A stretch of 36,614 nucleotides of DNA from an uncultured Clostridium sp. (GCA_905200315.1 CAJKKA010000004.1:1-36614); one strand, 5' to 3'. Counted from the first letter of the stretch, positions 25,455 to 33,165 are shown. A program made the numbers and translations. The notes: generated by a model not told the origin, from the sequence alone.

Positions 25455-25483
25455 TTGCACAAAAAAATAGTTTATAGTAAAAT
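25455..25483 (+). promoter_or_regulatory. Promoter of the pilin-like surface protein locus
   Basis: TTGCAC (25455-25460), 17-bp spacer, TAAAAT (25478-25483). A REP-like palindrome lies in the leader behind it. Confidence 0.6.
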
Positions 25484-25502
25484 AAAATTGTAAAATTTAA
25501 TT

Positions 25503-25527
25503 TGTAGGGGCACGGAGCACCGTGCCC
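25503..25527. repeat. REP-like palindrome, copy 4 (variant stem)
   Basis: TGTAGGGG lead-in; stem GGGCACGG (25508-25515) pairs with CCGTGCCC (25520-25527). It lies in the untranslated leader between promoter and ribosome site of the surface protein locus. Confidence 0.75.
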
Positions 25528-25552
25528 AAAAACAAAAGAGGAGATGTAAAAT

Positions 25553-25612
25553 ATGAAAAAAATAGCTAAAAGTACTGTGGCTGTACACACACACACACAC
25601 ACACACAAGTAA
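25553..25612 (+). CDS. Leader ORF ending in a His-Thr run (probable true start of the surface protein, out of frame)
   Basis: ATG 25553 has the ribosome site AGAGGAG (25538-25544 region) and is the only well-initiated start in the locus. It reads MKKIAKSTVAVHTHTHTHK and stops at TAA 25610 immediately after the AC tract. The frame of the long downstream ORF is open backwards through the tract to 25566. The two frames differ so that one added AC (or two lost) joins them. I take this as the N-terminus of the protein at 25677-27161 in its OFF state; a decayed start is the alternative. Confidence 0.5.
   Translation: MKKIAKSTVAVHTHTHTHK
25585..25606. repeat. (AC)11 microsatellite
   Basis: Eleven uninterrupted AC units. 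It lies at the junction of the ATG-initiated frame and the long surface-protein frame, in position to switch them by strand slippage. Confidence 0.95.
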
Positions 25613-25676
25613 TTTAAAAAATAAGGAAAATAAAATAGTAAAAAGGGACATTTGTGAAAATGCCTCAAATTGTGGT

Positions 25677-27161
25677 GTGAATAAATATAATATTAAAACA
25701 TTTGAAAAAACAAAATCAAACCATGTAGGGGTCGGCGTCCCCGACGACCCGCAGATAAAACAAAAATATACAAGCAAGCCAATGTCAAACATTCTAACAT
25801 CTAACACTGCCATTACACTAGTAGCCTTGGTTATAACAATAATCGTATTATTAATCCTTTCTGGCATAACACTAAGTATGGTAATGGGAGAAAATGGAAT
25901 ATTTGGAAAGGCCAATATAGCAAGTGAAAATACAAAAATAGCAAATGCAAAAGAAATAATAAGGTTAGCAGTGCTAGAAAATGAAGTATACAAAAATACA
26001 AATGATTCAAGAGCGAAAAGTGATAGTGGTTTACAAACAGAAATAGAAACAAAATTAACAAACGAAGGATATAAAGTAGAAGAAGGAAAAATAACAATAG
26101 GGAAAGCAGAACCAATAGATATAGCAGAAGAAATAAAAAAATCATCAACAGGAGGAAATGGAGGCACACAAGGAGGAGAAACAGCAGGAAAAGAAGATAA
26201 AAGCAAAAATAGAACATTAGCAGGAACAACAGAAGGATATAGTTATAAAAATCCAGTAATACCACAAGGATTTAAAGCAGTAAATGTAGGAAATGCAGAA
26301 TGGAGTTATAAAGATAGTAAAAAAGATGAAGTAAAAGGATGGAACGAAGGGTTAGTAATAGAAGACGAAATAGGAAACCAATTTGTATGGGTACCAGTAG
26401 ATGGAAGCAATGTAACATATGTAAAATGGTGTACAATAGGTCATTCATATTCAAGTTGTAGCGATGATACATCAGCAATACCAGTAACAGAAAATACACA
26501 AATAGATACATATCATGGATTTTATGTAGCAAGATTTGAAGCAGGATTAACAACTACAACAACAAGCCAAAGTGCAAGTACAAATAACAATACAAGTGCA
26601 ACAGCAGTAAGTAAGCAGGGCTCAAAAATATGGAATTATATAGACTATAATAATGCTAAAGCAGTAGCTCAATCAATGATAAACAATACTGCAACATATG
26701 GAAATAATAAAAGTGGATTAGTAACAGGAAAACAGTGGGATACAATAATGAAATGGTATCAAAATGCAGGAATTAAAGTAGATAAAACACAAGATTGGGG
26801 AACATATTATAATTTACCATATACAATACAAGGAACAACAGAAAAACCAGCATTATGGTTTAATTCTGACTCAAATTATTCAACATGGTCAAACAGTACT
26901 TCAAATGTAAGTCATAGTGCAAGTAATGGAAAATACTATCATGCCTCAGGATTAAACCAAAATGGAATAAAGAAAAACATAGTAGATATAGGAGGAAATG
27001 TATGGGAGTGGACGGCAGAAATCTACTCTGGCAACCCTGTGTACCGTGGTGGCAGTGCTTACGATAGTACTACAGATTATCCAGCTTCTTACCGTGACGA
27101 CGATAGCACTGGCGATACTAGCTACGTTTTGGGGTTCCGTGCTGTGCTTTATATCCAGTAG
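25677..27161 (+). CDS. Pilin-like N-terminus fused to FGE/C-type-lectin-fold domain; probable DGR-diversified surface protein
   Basis: The coordinates give the 494-codon frame from a GTG at 25677 that has no ribosome site; the real start is probably ATG 25553 across the AC tract or, less likely, ATG 25782. A prepilin-like hydrophobic helix (ITLVALVITIIVLLILSGITL, about residues 47-67; no Glu5) is followed by MGENGIFGKA, a helical spacer, a Gly-rich linker (about 160-170) and an FGE-sulfatase/C-type-lectin domain (QFVWVPV, GFYVARFEAG, NIVDIGGNVWEWTAE, RGGSA, final GFRAVLYIQ). The last ~45 codons differ sharply in codon use (CGT, GGT, GCT, TAC) from the rest (AGA, GGA, GCA). A REP-like palindrome is translated near residues 16-25. 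Likely exported and surface-exposed; ligand unknown. Confidence 0.75.
   Translation: MNKYNIKTFEKTKSNHVGVGVPDDPQIKQKYTSKPMSNILTSNTAITLVALVITIIVLLILSGITLSMVMGENGIFGKANIASENTKIANAKEIIRLAVLENEVYKNTNDSRAKSDSGLQTEIETKLTNEGYKVEEGKITIGKAEPIDIAEEIKKSSTGGNGGTQGGETAGKEDKSKNRTLAGTTEGYSYKNPVIPQGFKAVNVGNAEWSYKDSKKDEVKGWNEGLVIEDEIGNQFVWVPVDGSNVTYVKWCTIGHSYSSCSDDTSAIPVTENTQIDTYHGFYVARFEAGLTTTTTSQSASTNNNTSATAVSKQGSKIWNYIDYNNAKAVAQSMINNTATYGNNKSGLVTGKQWDTIMKWYQNAGIKVDKTQDWGTYYNLPYTIQGTTEKPALWFNSDSNYSTWSNSTSNVSHSASNGKYYHASGLNQNGIKKNIVDIGGNVWEWTAEIYSGNPVYRGGSAYDSTTDYPASYRDDDSTGDTSYVLGFRAVLYIQ
25724..25751. repeat. REP-like palindrome, copy 5, inside a reading frame
   Basis: The 28-base unit is identical to the copy at 34148-34175. 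Here it is read as VGVGVPDDP within the surface-protein frame, without breaking it. Confidence 0.85.
27027..27158 (+). other. Candidate DGR variable region (VR)
   Basis: Between the constant blocks GTG TAC CGT GGT GGC and TTG GGG TTC CGT, the codons 27054-27080, 27090-27092 and 27096-27128 are of the form N-N-pyrimidine in 20 of 21 cases, the pattern left by adenine mutagenesis of AAY codons. It is at the C-terminus of a lectin-fold domain, where known DGR variable regions lie. The template and reverse transcriptase are not in the window. Confidence 0.55.
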
Positions 27162-27170
27162 AACTGACCA

Positions 27171-27187
27171 CTGGCAACCGTGTGTAG
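27171..27187 (+). repeat. Partial duplicate of the start of the variable region
   Basis: CTGGCAACCGTGTGTA matches 27028-27043 at 15 of 16 positions, ten bases after the stop codon of the surface protein. Confidence 0.6.
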
Positions 27188-27250
27188 TTTGAAAAAGAAA
27201 GCACATAAACAATAATAAAAATTATAAAAAGGCACAAAAGTTGTCAAACG

Positions 27251-27276
27251 GCCTGGAGATTATCCAGGCTTTTTTT
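27251..27276 (+). terminator. Terminator of the surface protein gene
   Basis: GCCTGGA (27251-27257) pairs with TCCAGGC (27263-27269), 5-base loop, seven T. Confidence 0.92.
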
Positions 27277-27286
27277 CTATGCATAG

Positions 27287-27315
27287 TTGAAAATCTACTT
27301 AAAATAGTGTATAAT
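27287..27315 (+). promoter_or_regulatory. Promoter of tRNA-Arg
   Basis: TTGAAA (27287-27292), 17-bp spacer, TATAAT (27310-27315). Confidence 0.75.
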
Positions 27316-27327
27316 ACTAAAGAATTT

Positions 27328-27403
<76 letters not shown>

Positions 27404-27425
27404 GTGTATTTATGGTGATTTAAGT

Positions 27426-27899
27426 ATGAAAGATAATGAAAAGTTTATGAAACAGGCGATAAAAGAGGCAAAAAAAGCATATGAAAAAGATGAAGTGCCT
27501 GTTGGAGCTGTTATTGTTAAAGATGGAAAAATTATTGCAAGAGGATATAATTTGAAAGAAACAAAACTGAATACAATTAAACATGCAGAAATAATTGCAA
27601 TTGAAAAGGCTAGTAAAAAATTAAATAGTTGGAGACTTGAAAATTGTGATTTATATGTAACATTAGAACCTTGTGCAATGTGTGCGGGAGCAATTATAAA
27701 TTCAAGAATACGAAAAGTTTATATAGGTACAGATGACGAAAAAACAGGAGCTTGTGGTTCTGTTTTAAATTTATTTGAATATAAATTTAATCATAAAGTT
27801 GAAGTTGAAAAAGGAATATTAAAGCCAGAATGCAAAGAAATATTACAAAAGTTTTTTAAAGAACTTAGATTAAAAAGAAAGGGTAAAATAAATGAGTGA
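27426..27899 (+). CDS. tadA: tRNA adenosine(34) deaminase TadA
   Basis: A 157-residue zinc deaminase converting A34 to inosine in tRNA-Arg(ACG). The catalytic HAE is at residues 53-55 and zinc ligands PCAMC at 82-86 (Cys83, Cys86). ATG 27426 with GGTGA upstream is chosen; the frame's earlier ATG at 27396 lies inside the tRNA gene. Located 22 bases after tRNA-Arg(CCT), which is not its substrate. It probably reads through from the tRNA promoter. The next gene overlaps its end by 8 bases. Confidence 0.95.
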   Translation: MKDNEKFMKQAIKEAKKAYEKDEVPVGAVIVKDGKIIARGYNLKETKLNTIKHAEIIAIEKASKKLNSWRLENCDLYVTLEPCAMCAGAIINSRIRKVYIGTDDEKTGACGSVLNLFEYKFNHKVEVEKGILKPECKEILQKFFKELRLKRKGKINE

Positions 27900-28632
27900 T
27901 AAACCTATACAAAGTAAAAAAAATAAAATTTTACACATTTTAACAATAGCAATATTTGTAATTTTAGTATGTGCATTAGCATTTTTTGTTATTTTTAAAT
28001 ACCAAGTAGAGGGAGAAAAAAATGCAGTATTTGATATTTCAAAAATTTTAGTTGTAAGCACGGTAGAGGGAGTTTCAAAGGATGCACCAACTGCAAAATG
28101 GGATTTAAATGTAAATCAAAATAATGATGTTTATATAACAGTTGAAAAAAATGGAAAGAAACAAGATGCAATAAAAAATGTAACAATTAACAATATTCAA
28201 ATTGAAAATGCACCTGCAAAAGGAACGCTTAAATTATATAAACCAGCTGAAACTGGACTTTTTAAAAATGATGATAAATACAAAATAGAAAATGAATTAA
28301 TATATGCTGGTAGCAAAGAGGGAAGTATAAATAATCTAGAAATTTCAAATCAAGGTGGTACTGTAATAATTAGATTTTGTAATGCTAACATTAGTACATA
28401 TACATCTAATGAAGATGAGCAAATTTCTCATGATGGAACATTACTTACAAAAACAGGTGTTAAAGTAGAAGAAATAAAGGCAAAAGTATCTTTTGATATA
28501 ATAATAGAAACAGAGTATGGAATAAAGTATAAAACCACAGCAAACTTAGATTTGCCGGCAGGAAATATACTAGAAGAAGCAACAAGTACTACAGAAATTA
28601 ATACAGAAGATTTAGTTTTAAAAAGAATGTGA
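27892..28632 (+). CDS. Membrane-anchored extracytoplasmic protein of unknown function, 246 aa
   Basis: The start ATG overlaps the tadA end by 8 bases, so translation is probably coupled. A cytoplasmic lysine-rich start is followed by one membrane segment (about residues 14-34, ILHILTIAIFVILVCALAFFV). The remaining ~205 residues look like an extracellular beta-strand-rich domain with many Asn, Thr and Val, no cysteine pattern and no lipobox. I do not recognise a family; a wall- or surface-associated protein is an inference from topology only. Confidence 0.8.
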   Translation: MSDKPIQSKKNKILHILTIAIFVILVCALAFFVIFKYQVEGEKNAVFDISKILVVSTVEGVSKDAPTAKWDLNVNQNNDVYITVEKNGKKQDAIKNVTINNIQIENAPAKGTLKLYKPAETGLFKNDDKYKIENELIYAGSKEGSINNLEISNQGGTVIIRFCNANISTYTSNEDEQISHDGTLLTKTGVKVEEIKAKVSFDIIIETEYGIKYKTTANLDLPAGNILEEATSTTEINTEDLVLKRM

Positions 28633-28638
28633 TTTTGG

Positions 28639-28667
28639 GTGATTTTGGGGACGGGGTCAAAAATCAC
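28639..28667. repeat. Palindromic element with G-rich loop
   Basis: GTGATTTT (28639-28646) pairs with AAAATCAC (28660-28667); the loop is GGGGACGGGGTCA. A preceding TGATTTTGGG (28630-28639) partly duplicates the left arm. No T run follows, so it is not a clear terminator. Confidence 0.5.
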
Positions 28668-28707
28668 TACTTAAAAAACTATATTTTATAATTTAAATGA
28701 AAAATAC

Positions 28708-28736
28708 TTGCATAATAATATAAAAACGTATATAAT
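28708..28736 (+). promoter_or_regulatory. Promoter of the SRP RNA gene
   Basis: TTGCAT (28708-28713), 17-bp spacer, TATAAT (28731-28736). Confidence 0.75.
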
Positions 28737-28757
28737 AAAGAACGTAATAAAAATGTT

Positions 28758-28875
28758 GTTTAGCCTTTGTATGGAAGGTATTTTCGATAAAAAGCTACGA
28801 ACCTTGTCAGATCCGGAAGGAAGCAGCAATAAGTAGTGTATTTATGTGATTATACTTTCCATAGAGAGGCTAAAC
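28758..28875 (+). ncRNA. ffs: Signal recognition particle RNA (4.5S-like, small bacterial type)
   Basis: The apical core GTCAGATCCGGAAGGAAGCAGC (core GGAAGGAAGCAGC, about 28815-28827) is the SRP RNA signature. The ends close with GTTTAGCCT (28758-28766) and AGGCTAAAC (28867-28875). It directly precedes dnaX, as scr does in Bacillus. It binds Ffh to target membrane proteins. Confidence 0.93.
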
Positions 28876-28897
28876 TAATATATAAGGATGTGATTTT

Positions 28898-30457
28898 TTG
28901 AATTACACAGCACTTTATAGAAAATTTAGACCTAAAACTTTTGGCGAAATGGTTGGACAAGAACACATTACAAGAACTTTAAAAAATCAAATTAAAGCAA
29001 ACCGTATAGGACATGCATATTTATTCAATGGTGGTAGAGGAACTGGTAAAACATCTGCTGCTAAAATTATGGCAAGGGCAATAAACTGCTTAAATCCTAA
29101 AGATGGAGAGCCTTGTAATGAATGTGAAATTTGTAAAGGTGCACTTTCCGGCTCATTAACAGATATAGTTGAAATGGATGCAGCTTCAAACAATAGTGTT
29201 GAAGATATAAGGTCAATTAGAGAAGAAGTTAATTTTTTACCAACAGTTGCAAAATACAGAGTATATATAATAGATGAGGTTCATATGCTTTCAATAGGTG
29301 CTTTTAATGCATTATTAAAAACATTGGAAGAACCACCAGAACATGTAAAATTTATATTAGCAACAACTGAACCACAAAAATTACCAGCAACAATTCTTTC
29401 AAGATGTCAAAGGTTTGACTTTAAAAAAATATCTAATGAAGATATAATAAAAAGGCTTGAAATAGTGTGTAAGAAAAGTGGAATAGAAGCTGAAAAAGAT
29501 GCATTAAATACAATTGCAGTTTTATCTGAAGGCGCAATGAGAGATGCTTTAAGTATATTAGAAAGATGTATTCAAGATGGAGATACAAAAATAAATAATA
29601 ATAAAATAAAAGAACTTGTAGGTATTCCACAAACATATTTAATAAATAAGGTGATAAAAGGTGTTATAGAAAAAAATATAGATGAAACATTAAATACTAT
29701 AGAAGAAATTTTAAAAGATGGAAAAGATTTACAAAATACGTTATGGGAAATAATAAAATATGTTAAAGACATTTTATTATTTAAAACAAGCGGAAACAAA
29801 GGAATTTATAGTGAAAAAGAAATTGCACAAATAGAAGAGGTTTCCCAAAATGTATCTAAAGAAAAGCTAGTTAATTTAATTTATAGTTTATCTGAATTAG
29901 AAAATGATATGAAAAAATCATCACAAAAAATCATTATTTTTCAGGCAGGAATTATAAAATTATGTACAGATGTTAGTGTAGATGGAATTGAAGAATTAAA
30001 AAATAAAATAAATAATTTAGAAAAAATGATAAAAGAAGGAAATTTTACACAAAATAACAATTCAGCTGTTATAGCTCAAAAGGCAGAAAATAAAATTGAA
30101 GAAAAACCTGAAATAAGATTAAAGCCAATAAAAGGATGGAATGATATTATAGAAAACTTTAAAACACAAGGAAAAATAATGCTATATACTAATTTAATGA
30201 ATACATCCTTAGGAGAAGTAAACGATTTAACAGTAGCAATTGAATTTAAAAATGGATTAACACAATTTGCAAAAACTGTTCTTGAAAAGCCCGAAAATAT
30301 GCAAGAAATAGAAAAACAAGTTTCTATTTTAAAGGGAAAAGAAATGAGAGTAAAATTAATTGATAAAAATACAGATTTATCTAAATTACATATTGATAAT
30401 GGAATAGAAAATTTTGCTCAAAAAAATGATGTTAATCTAGATGTAATTGATGAGTAG
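28898..30457 (+). CDS. dnaX: DNA polymerase III subunit tau (gamma/tau)
   Basis: A 519-residue AAA+ clamp loader subunit. Walker A GGRGTGKT at residues 45-52, zinc cysteines 64, 73, 76, 79, Walker B IIDEVHML, SRC box LSRCQRFDF. The C-terminal third is low in similarity, as normal. The start is TTG 28898 with AAGGATGTGA upstream. It heads the dnaX-ebfC-recR replication/repair operon behind the SRP RNA gene. No need for a programmed frameshift is evident; only the full-length form is inferred. Confidence 0.96.
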   Translation: MNYTALYRKFRPKTFGEMVGQEHITRTLKNQIKANRIGHAYLFNGGRGTGKTSAAKIMARAINCLNPKDGEPCNECEICKGALSGSLTDIVEMDAASNNSVEDIRSIREEVNFLPTVAKYRVYIIDEVHMLSIGAFNALLKTLEEPPEHVKFILATTEPQKLPATILSRCQRFDFKKISNEDIIKRLEIVCKKSGIEAEKDALNTIAVLSEGAMRDALSILERCIQDGDTKINNNKIKELVGIPQTYLINKVIKGVIEKNIDETLNTIEEILKDGKDLQNTLWEIIKYVKDILLFKTSGNKGIYSEKEIAQIEEVSQNVSKEKLVNLIYSLSELENDMKKSSQKIIIFQAGIIKLCTDVSVDGIEELKNKINNLEKMIKEGNFTQNNNSAVIAQKAENKIEEKPEIRLKPIKGWNDIIENFKTQGKIMLYTNLMNTSLGEVNDLTVAIEFKNGLTQFAKTVLEKPENMQEIEKQVSILKGKEMRVKLIDKNTDLSKLHIDNGIENFAQKNDVNLDVIDE

Positions 30458-30530
30458 AAGTTGTAAGATAGAATATAAATGATTAAAAAAATTTTTCAAT
30501 ATAAAATAATAAAAAAGGAGGAATTATAAA

Positions 30531-30869
30531 ATGGCAAGAAGAGGAGGATTTCCAGGAGGAAATTTTGGAGGAATGAATATTAATAATTTAATGAAAGAGG
30601 CTAAGAAAATGCAAGCAGACTTAGAAAAATCTCAAGCAGAAATAACAGCAAAGGATTTTGATGCAACAGCTGGTGGAGGTGCAGTTTCTGTAAAAGTTTC
30701 TGGAGCTAAAGTAATTAAAGAAATAAAAATAAAAAAAGAAGTTGTTGACCCAGAGGATGTAGAAATGCTAGAAGATTTAATTTTAACATGTGTTAACGAA
30801 GCTTTAAGAAAAGTTGATAGTGCTACAAACCAAGCAATGGGACAATTTAATATACCAGGATTAATGTAA
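30531..30869 (+). CDS. YbaB/EbfC family nucleoid-associated protein
   Basis: A 112-residue DNA-binding protein with the family core NINNLMKEAKKMQADLEKSQAEI... (helix, about 16-40), GGGAVSVKVSG (about 52-62) and DPEDVEMLEDLI (about 75-86). The Gly/Arg/Phe-rich N-terminus (ARRGGFPGGNFGG) is common in clostridial members. Dimers bind DNA; cellular role is not settled. The start follows AAGGAGGAATT. Second gene of the dnaX operon. Confidence 0.95.
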   Translation: MARRGGFPGGNFGGMNINNLMKEAKKMQADLEKSQAEITAKDFDATAGGGAVSVKVSGAKVIKEIKIKKEVVDPEDVEMLEDLILTCVNEALRKVDSATNQAMGQFNIPGLM

Positions 30870-30883
30870 TTTAGGAGAAAAAA

Positions 30884-31483
30884 ATGTCAATTTATTCACC
30901 ATCAATAGAAAAATTAATAGAAGCATTTGAAAAGTTACCTAGCATAGGACATAAAACTGCTGCTAGACTTGCTTTTCATATGCTTAATAGTTCAGAAGAA
31001 GAAATAAATAACTTTGTAAATGCAATAACAAATGCTAAGAAAAATTTAAAATATTGTTCAAAATGTTTTAACATTTCAGATACAGATCCATGTATAATTT
31101 GCTCAAATCCAAAAAGAGATGAAAGTATTATATGTGTTGTAGAAGATGTAAGAGATATTATAGCAATGGAAAGAACACACGAATTTAATGGAGTTTACCA
31201 TGTATTACATGGTTCTATATCTCCAATGAATGGAGTAGGACCAGATGATATAAAGGTAAAAGAATTATTGGCAAGACTTACAGATGGAAAAGTAAAAGAA
31301 ATAATTCTTGCAACAAACCCTAGAGTAGAGGGAGAGGCAACAGCTATGTATTTATCTAAACTAATAAAACCTTTAGGAATAAAAGTAACAAGAATTGCAA
31401 GAGGAATACCTGTTGGAGGAGACTTAGAATATACAGACGAAATAACACTTATGCAAGCCTTAGAAGGAAGAAGAGAATTATAA
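30884..31483 (+). CDS. recR: Recombination mediator RecR
   Basis: A 199-residue protein of normal length. Helix-hairpin-helix [15 protein letters not shown] (about 18-32), C4 zinc finger Cys58, Cys61, Cys70, Cys73, then a TOPRIM domain ([32 protein letters not shown]) and C-terminal [17 protein letters not shown]. With RecO and RecF it loads RecA on gapped DNA. It ends the dnaX-ebfC-recR operon; a tiny convergent gene ends one base beyond its stop. Confidence 0.97.
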   Translation: MSIYSPSIEKLIEAFEKLPSIGHKTAARLAFHMLNSSEEEINNFVNAITNAKKNLKYCSKCFNISDTDPCIICSNPKRDESIICVVEDVRDIIAMERTHEFNGVYHVLHGSISPMNGVGPDDIKVKELLARLTDGKVKEIILATNPRVEGEATAMYLSKLIKPLGIKVTRIARGIPVGGDLEYTDEITLMQALEGRREL

Positions 31484-31484
31484 T

Positions 31485-31652
31485 TTATAAACAAGAAGAA
31501 TCATCATTTTCTAAAGCAATAATTGCAAGGTTATCTCCTAATGCTGTAAAAAAAGCTGCAAGAGTGCCAATTTCCTGAGGTGTTTTACCCTGACTTATAG
31601 CAATAGAAAGAGAACTAGCAAGTGCTATTAATTCACAATTAGAAAAATTCAT
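31485..31652 (-). CDS. Small protein, 55 aa (DUF6774-like)
   Basis: The minus-strand ORF from ATG 31652-31650 to TAA 31487-31485 starts MNFSNCELIALASSLSIAIS and holds ISQGKTPQEIGTLAAFFTALGDNLAII. This pattern (short Cys-Glu-Leu start, alternating hydrophobic residues, FFxxLGDxLAxI) resembles small clostridial proteins annotated as DUF6774; I assign it by memory of that pattern, not by search. Function unknown. The ribosome site is weak (GGTG). It stops one base from the recR stop. The balanced, protein-like composition in this AT-rich genome supports real coding. Confidence 0.7.
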   Translation of the reverse strand: MNFSNCELIALASSLSIAISQGKTPQEIGTLAAFFTALGDNLAIIALENDDSSCL

Positions 31653-31713
31653 ATACAACACCAGTATATAGTATTAAAATTTATAAAAATGTGTGCATTA
31701 ATTGAGGTATGAA

Positions 31714-32457
31714 ATGAGAAATATTAAATTAACGATAATGTATGATGGAAAAGATTTTAATGGTTGGCAAAAACAACCTAATAAACTAAATATTCAAGGA
31801 ACAATAGAAAAGGTTCTTTCTGAAATGACAGGAGAAGAAATTGAACTTAATGCTTCTGGTAGAACGGATGCAGGTGTACATAGTTTTGGACAAGTTGCTA
31901 ATTTTAAAACAAATAGTAAAATTCCAATAGAAAAGTTTCCAATTGCTATTAATTCAAAAATAAAAAAATCTATTGTAATTACAAATGCGGAGGAAGTAGA
32001 AGAAAGATTTCATAGTAGATATAATTGTAAGAGGAAAACATATAGATATGTAATAGACAATTCAGAATTTCCAACACCTATCTATAGATATTTAGAATAT
32101 CATATACCAAATAAATTAAATATAGAAGCAATGAAAAATGCAGCGAAATATTTTGAAGGAGAACACGATTTTAAAGCTTTTAAATCTAGTGGTACAAGCA
32201 GTAAAAGTAGTGTAAGAACAATTTATAAAGCAGAAGTTAAAAAAGCAGAAAATAACAGAATTTATATAGAATTAACAGGAAATGGCTTTTTATATAATAT
32301 GGTTAGAATAATATCTGGAACATTAGTTGAAGTGGGCCTCGGAAAAATAAAACCAGAAGAAATTAAAAATATAATAGAAAGTAAGGATAGACATAAGGCA
32401 GGTAAAACATTACCAGCTCATGGTTTATATTTAATGAATGTAAATTATAAAAATTAA
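31714..32457 (+). CDS. truA: tRNA pseudouridine(38-40) synthase TruA
   Basis: A 247-residue enzyme from ATG 31714, chosen because GAGGT (31704-31708) is five bases upstream and the in-frame TTG at 31702 overlaps it. The catalytic aspartate is Asp52 in GRTDAGVH; further blocks are FHSRYNCKRKTYRY, HDFKAFKSSG and GNGFLYNMVRIISGTL. It isomerises U38-U40 in the anticodon arm of many tRNAs. Length slightly below 250, normal for the family. Confidence 0.96.
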   Translation: MRNIKLTIMYDGKDFNGWQKQPNKLNIQGTIEKVLSEMTGEEIELNASGRTDAGVHSFGQVANFKTNSKIPIEKFPIAINSKIKKSIVITNAEEVEERFHSRYNCKRKTYRYVIDNSEFPTPIYRYLEYHIPNKLNIEAMKNAAKYFEGEHDFKAFKSSGTSSKSSVRTIYKAEVKKAENNRIYIELTGNGFLYNMVRIISGTLVEVGLGKIKPEEIKNIIESKDRHKAGKTLPAHGLYLMNVNYKN

Positions 32458-32521
32458 TAATTCACAATAAAAATAGATTATTCATAAAATATAGTAAAAA
32501 CTCTGAAAGGAGGATATATTT

Positions 32522-33154
32522 ATGAATAATTTATTAATATTTTTAGCAATTCCATTTTTAGTTATTGTAGTTGCTATTGCACTTCAAAAATTACTTAAAA
32601 ATCCGTTACTTATATCATTAATAGTATTTGCAGTATTTTTAGTTGTAGCATTTGCTATAGGAAATTTAAATTATATAGTTGCAGGAATTATATATGCAAT
32701 AATTGCTTATTTATCAGCAGTTATATCATGTATTATTTATAAGATTTGTAGAAGATTTAATTGCAGTTGTTTTTATGGAGGCAGAAATAATACAGAAACA
32801 GAAGTACTTTCTGCAACATCTCCAATTGCAATAAGTAACTGTAATTGTGGAAACAATAGCGCATCTGCTAGTGCAAATGCTAATAATGGACTTATAACAT
32901 TAAATGGAAATCAAGCTGTTGTAAGTAGTTGTAATTGCCAAACAAATAATCCATCTGCAAATGCATTAGCAGGAAATTCTTTTGTAAATAGCAGTTGTAA
33001 TTGTGGATGTAACAATAACAGGCCTGCAACGCAAAGTGATATAAATAATGTACTAGATGCAATAAGTGATTTAAGTGATAGTATAAGTAATAACTGTAAT
33101 TGCAATAATAATAGTAATTGTGGATGTAATTTTAGAAATAGATGTTATAGATAG
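32522..33154 (+). CDS. Small membrane protein with Cys/Asn-rich C-terminal tail
   Basis: A 210-residue protein. The first ~72 residues form three hydrophobic segments (about 3-20, 28-46, 49-72), similar in pattern to small Bacillus YbeF/DUF2651 membrane proteins. From residue 78 on, the tail is low-complexity and rich in Cys, Asn, Ser and Ala, with repeated CNC modules (NCNCGNN, SCNCQTNN, SCNCGCNNN, NCNCNNN, NCGCNF). Such tails bring to mind spore-coat or metal-binding proteins. A strong AAAGGAGG precedes ATG 32522. It is followed 11 bases later by rqcP. Function unknown. Confidence 0.85.
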   Translation: MNNLLIFLAIPFLVIVVAIALQKLLKNPLLISLIVFAVFLVVAFAIGNLNYIVAGIIYAIIAYLSAVISCIIYKICRRFNCSCFYGGRNNTETEVLSATSPIAISNCNCGNNSASASANANNGLITLNGNQAVVSSCNCQTNNPSANALAGNSFVNSSCNCGCNNNRPATQSDINNVLDAISDLSDSISNNCNCNNNSNCGCNFRNRCYR

Positions 33155-33165
33155 AAGGAGAAAAA

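Noticed and set aside
25472..26206. 244-codon open frame on the minus strand opposite the surface protein gene
   Set aside because: It is a shadow of the plus-strand gene: composition is Ser/Phe/Leu-rich antisense reading, there is no ribosome site, and it crosses the AC tract and REP-like element without any recognisable domain.
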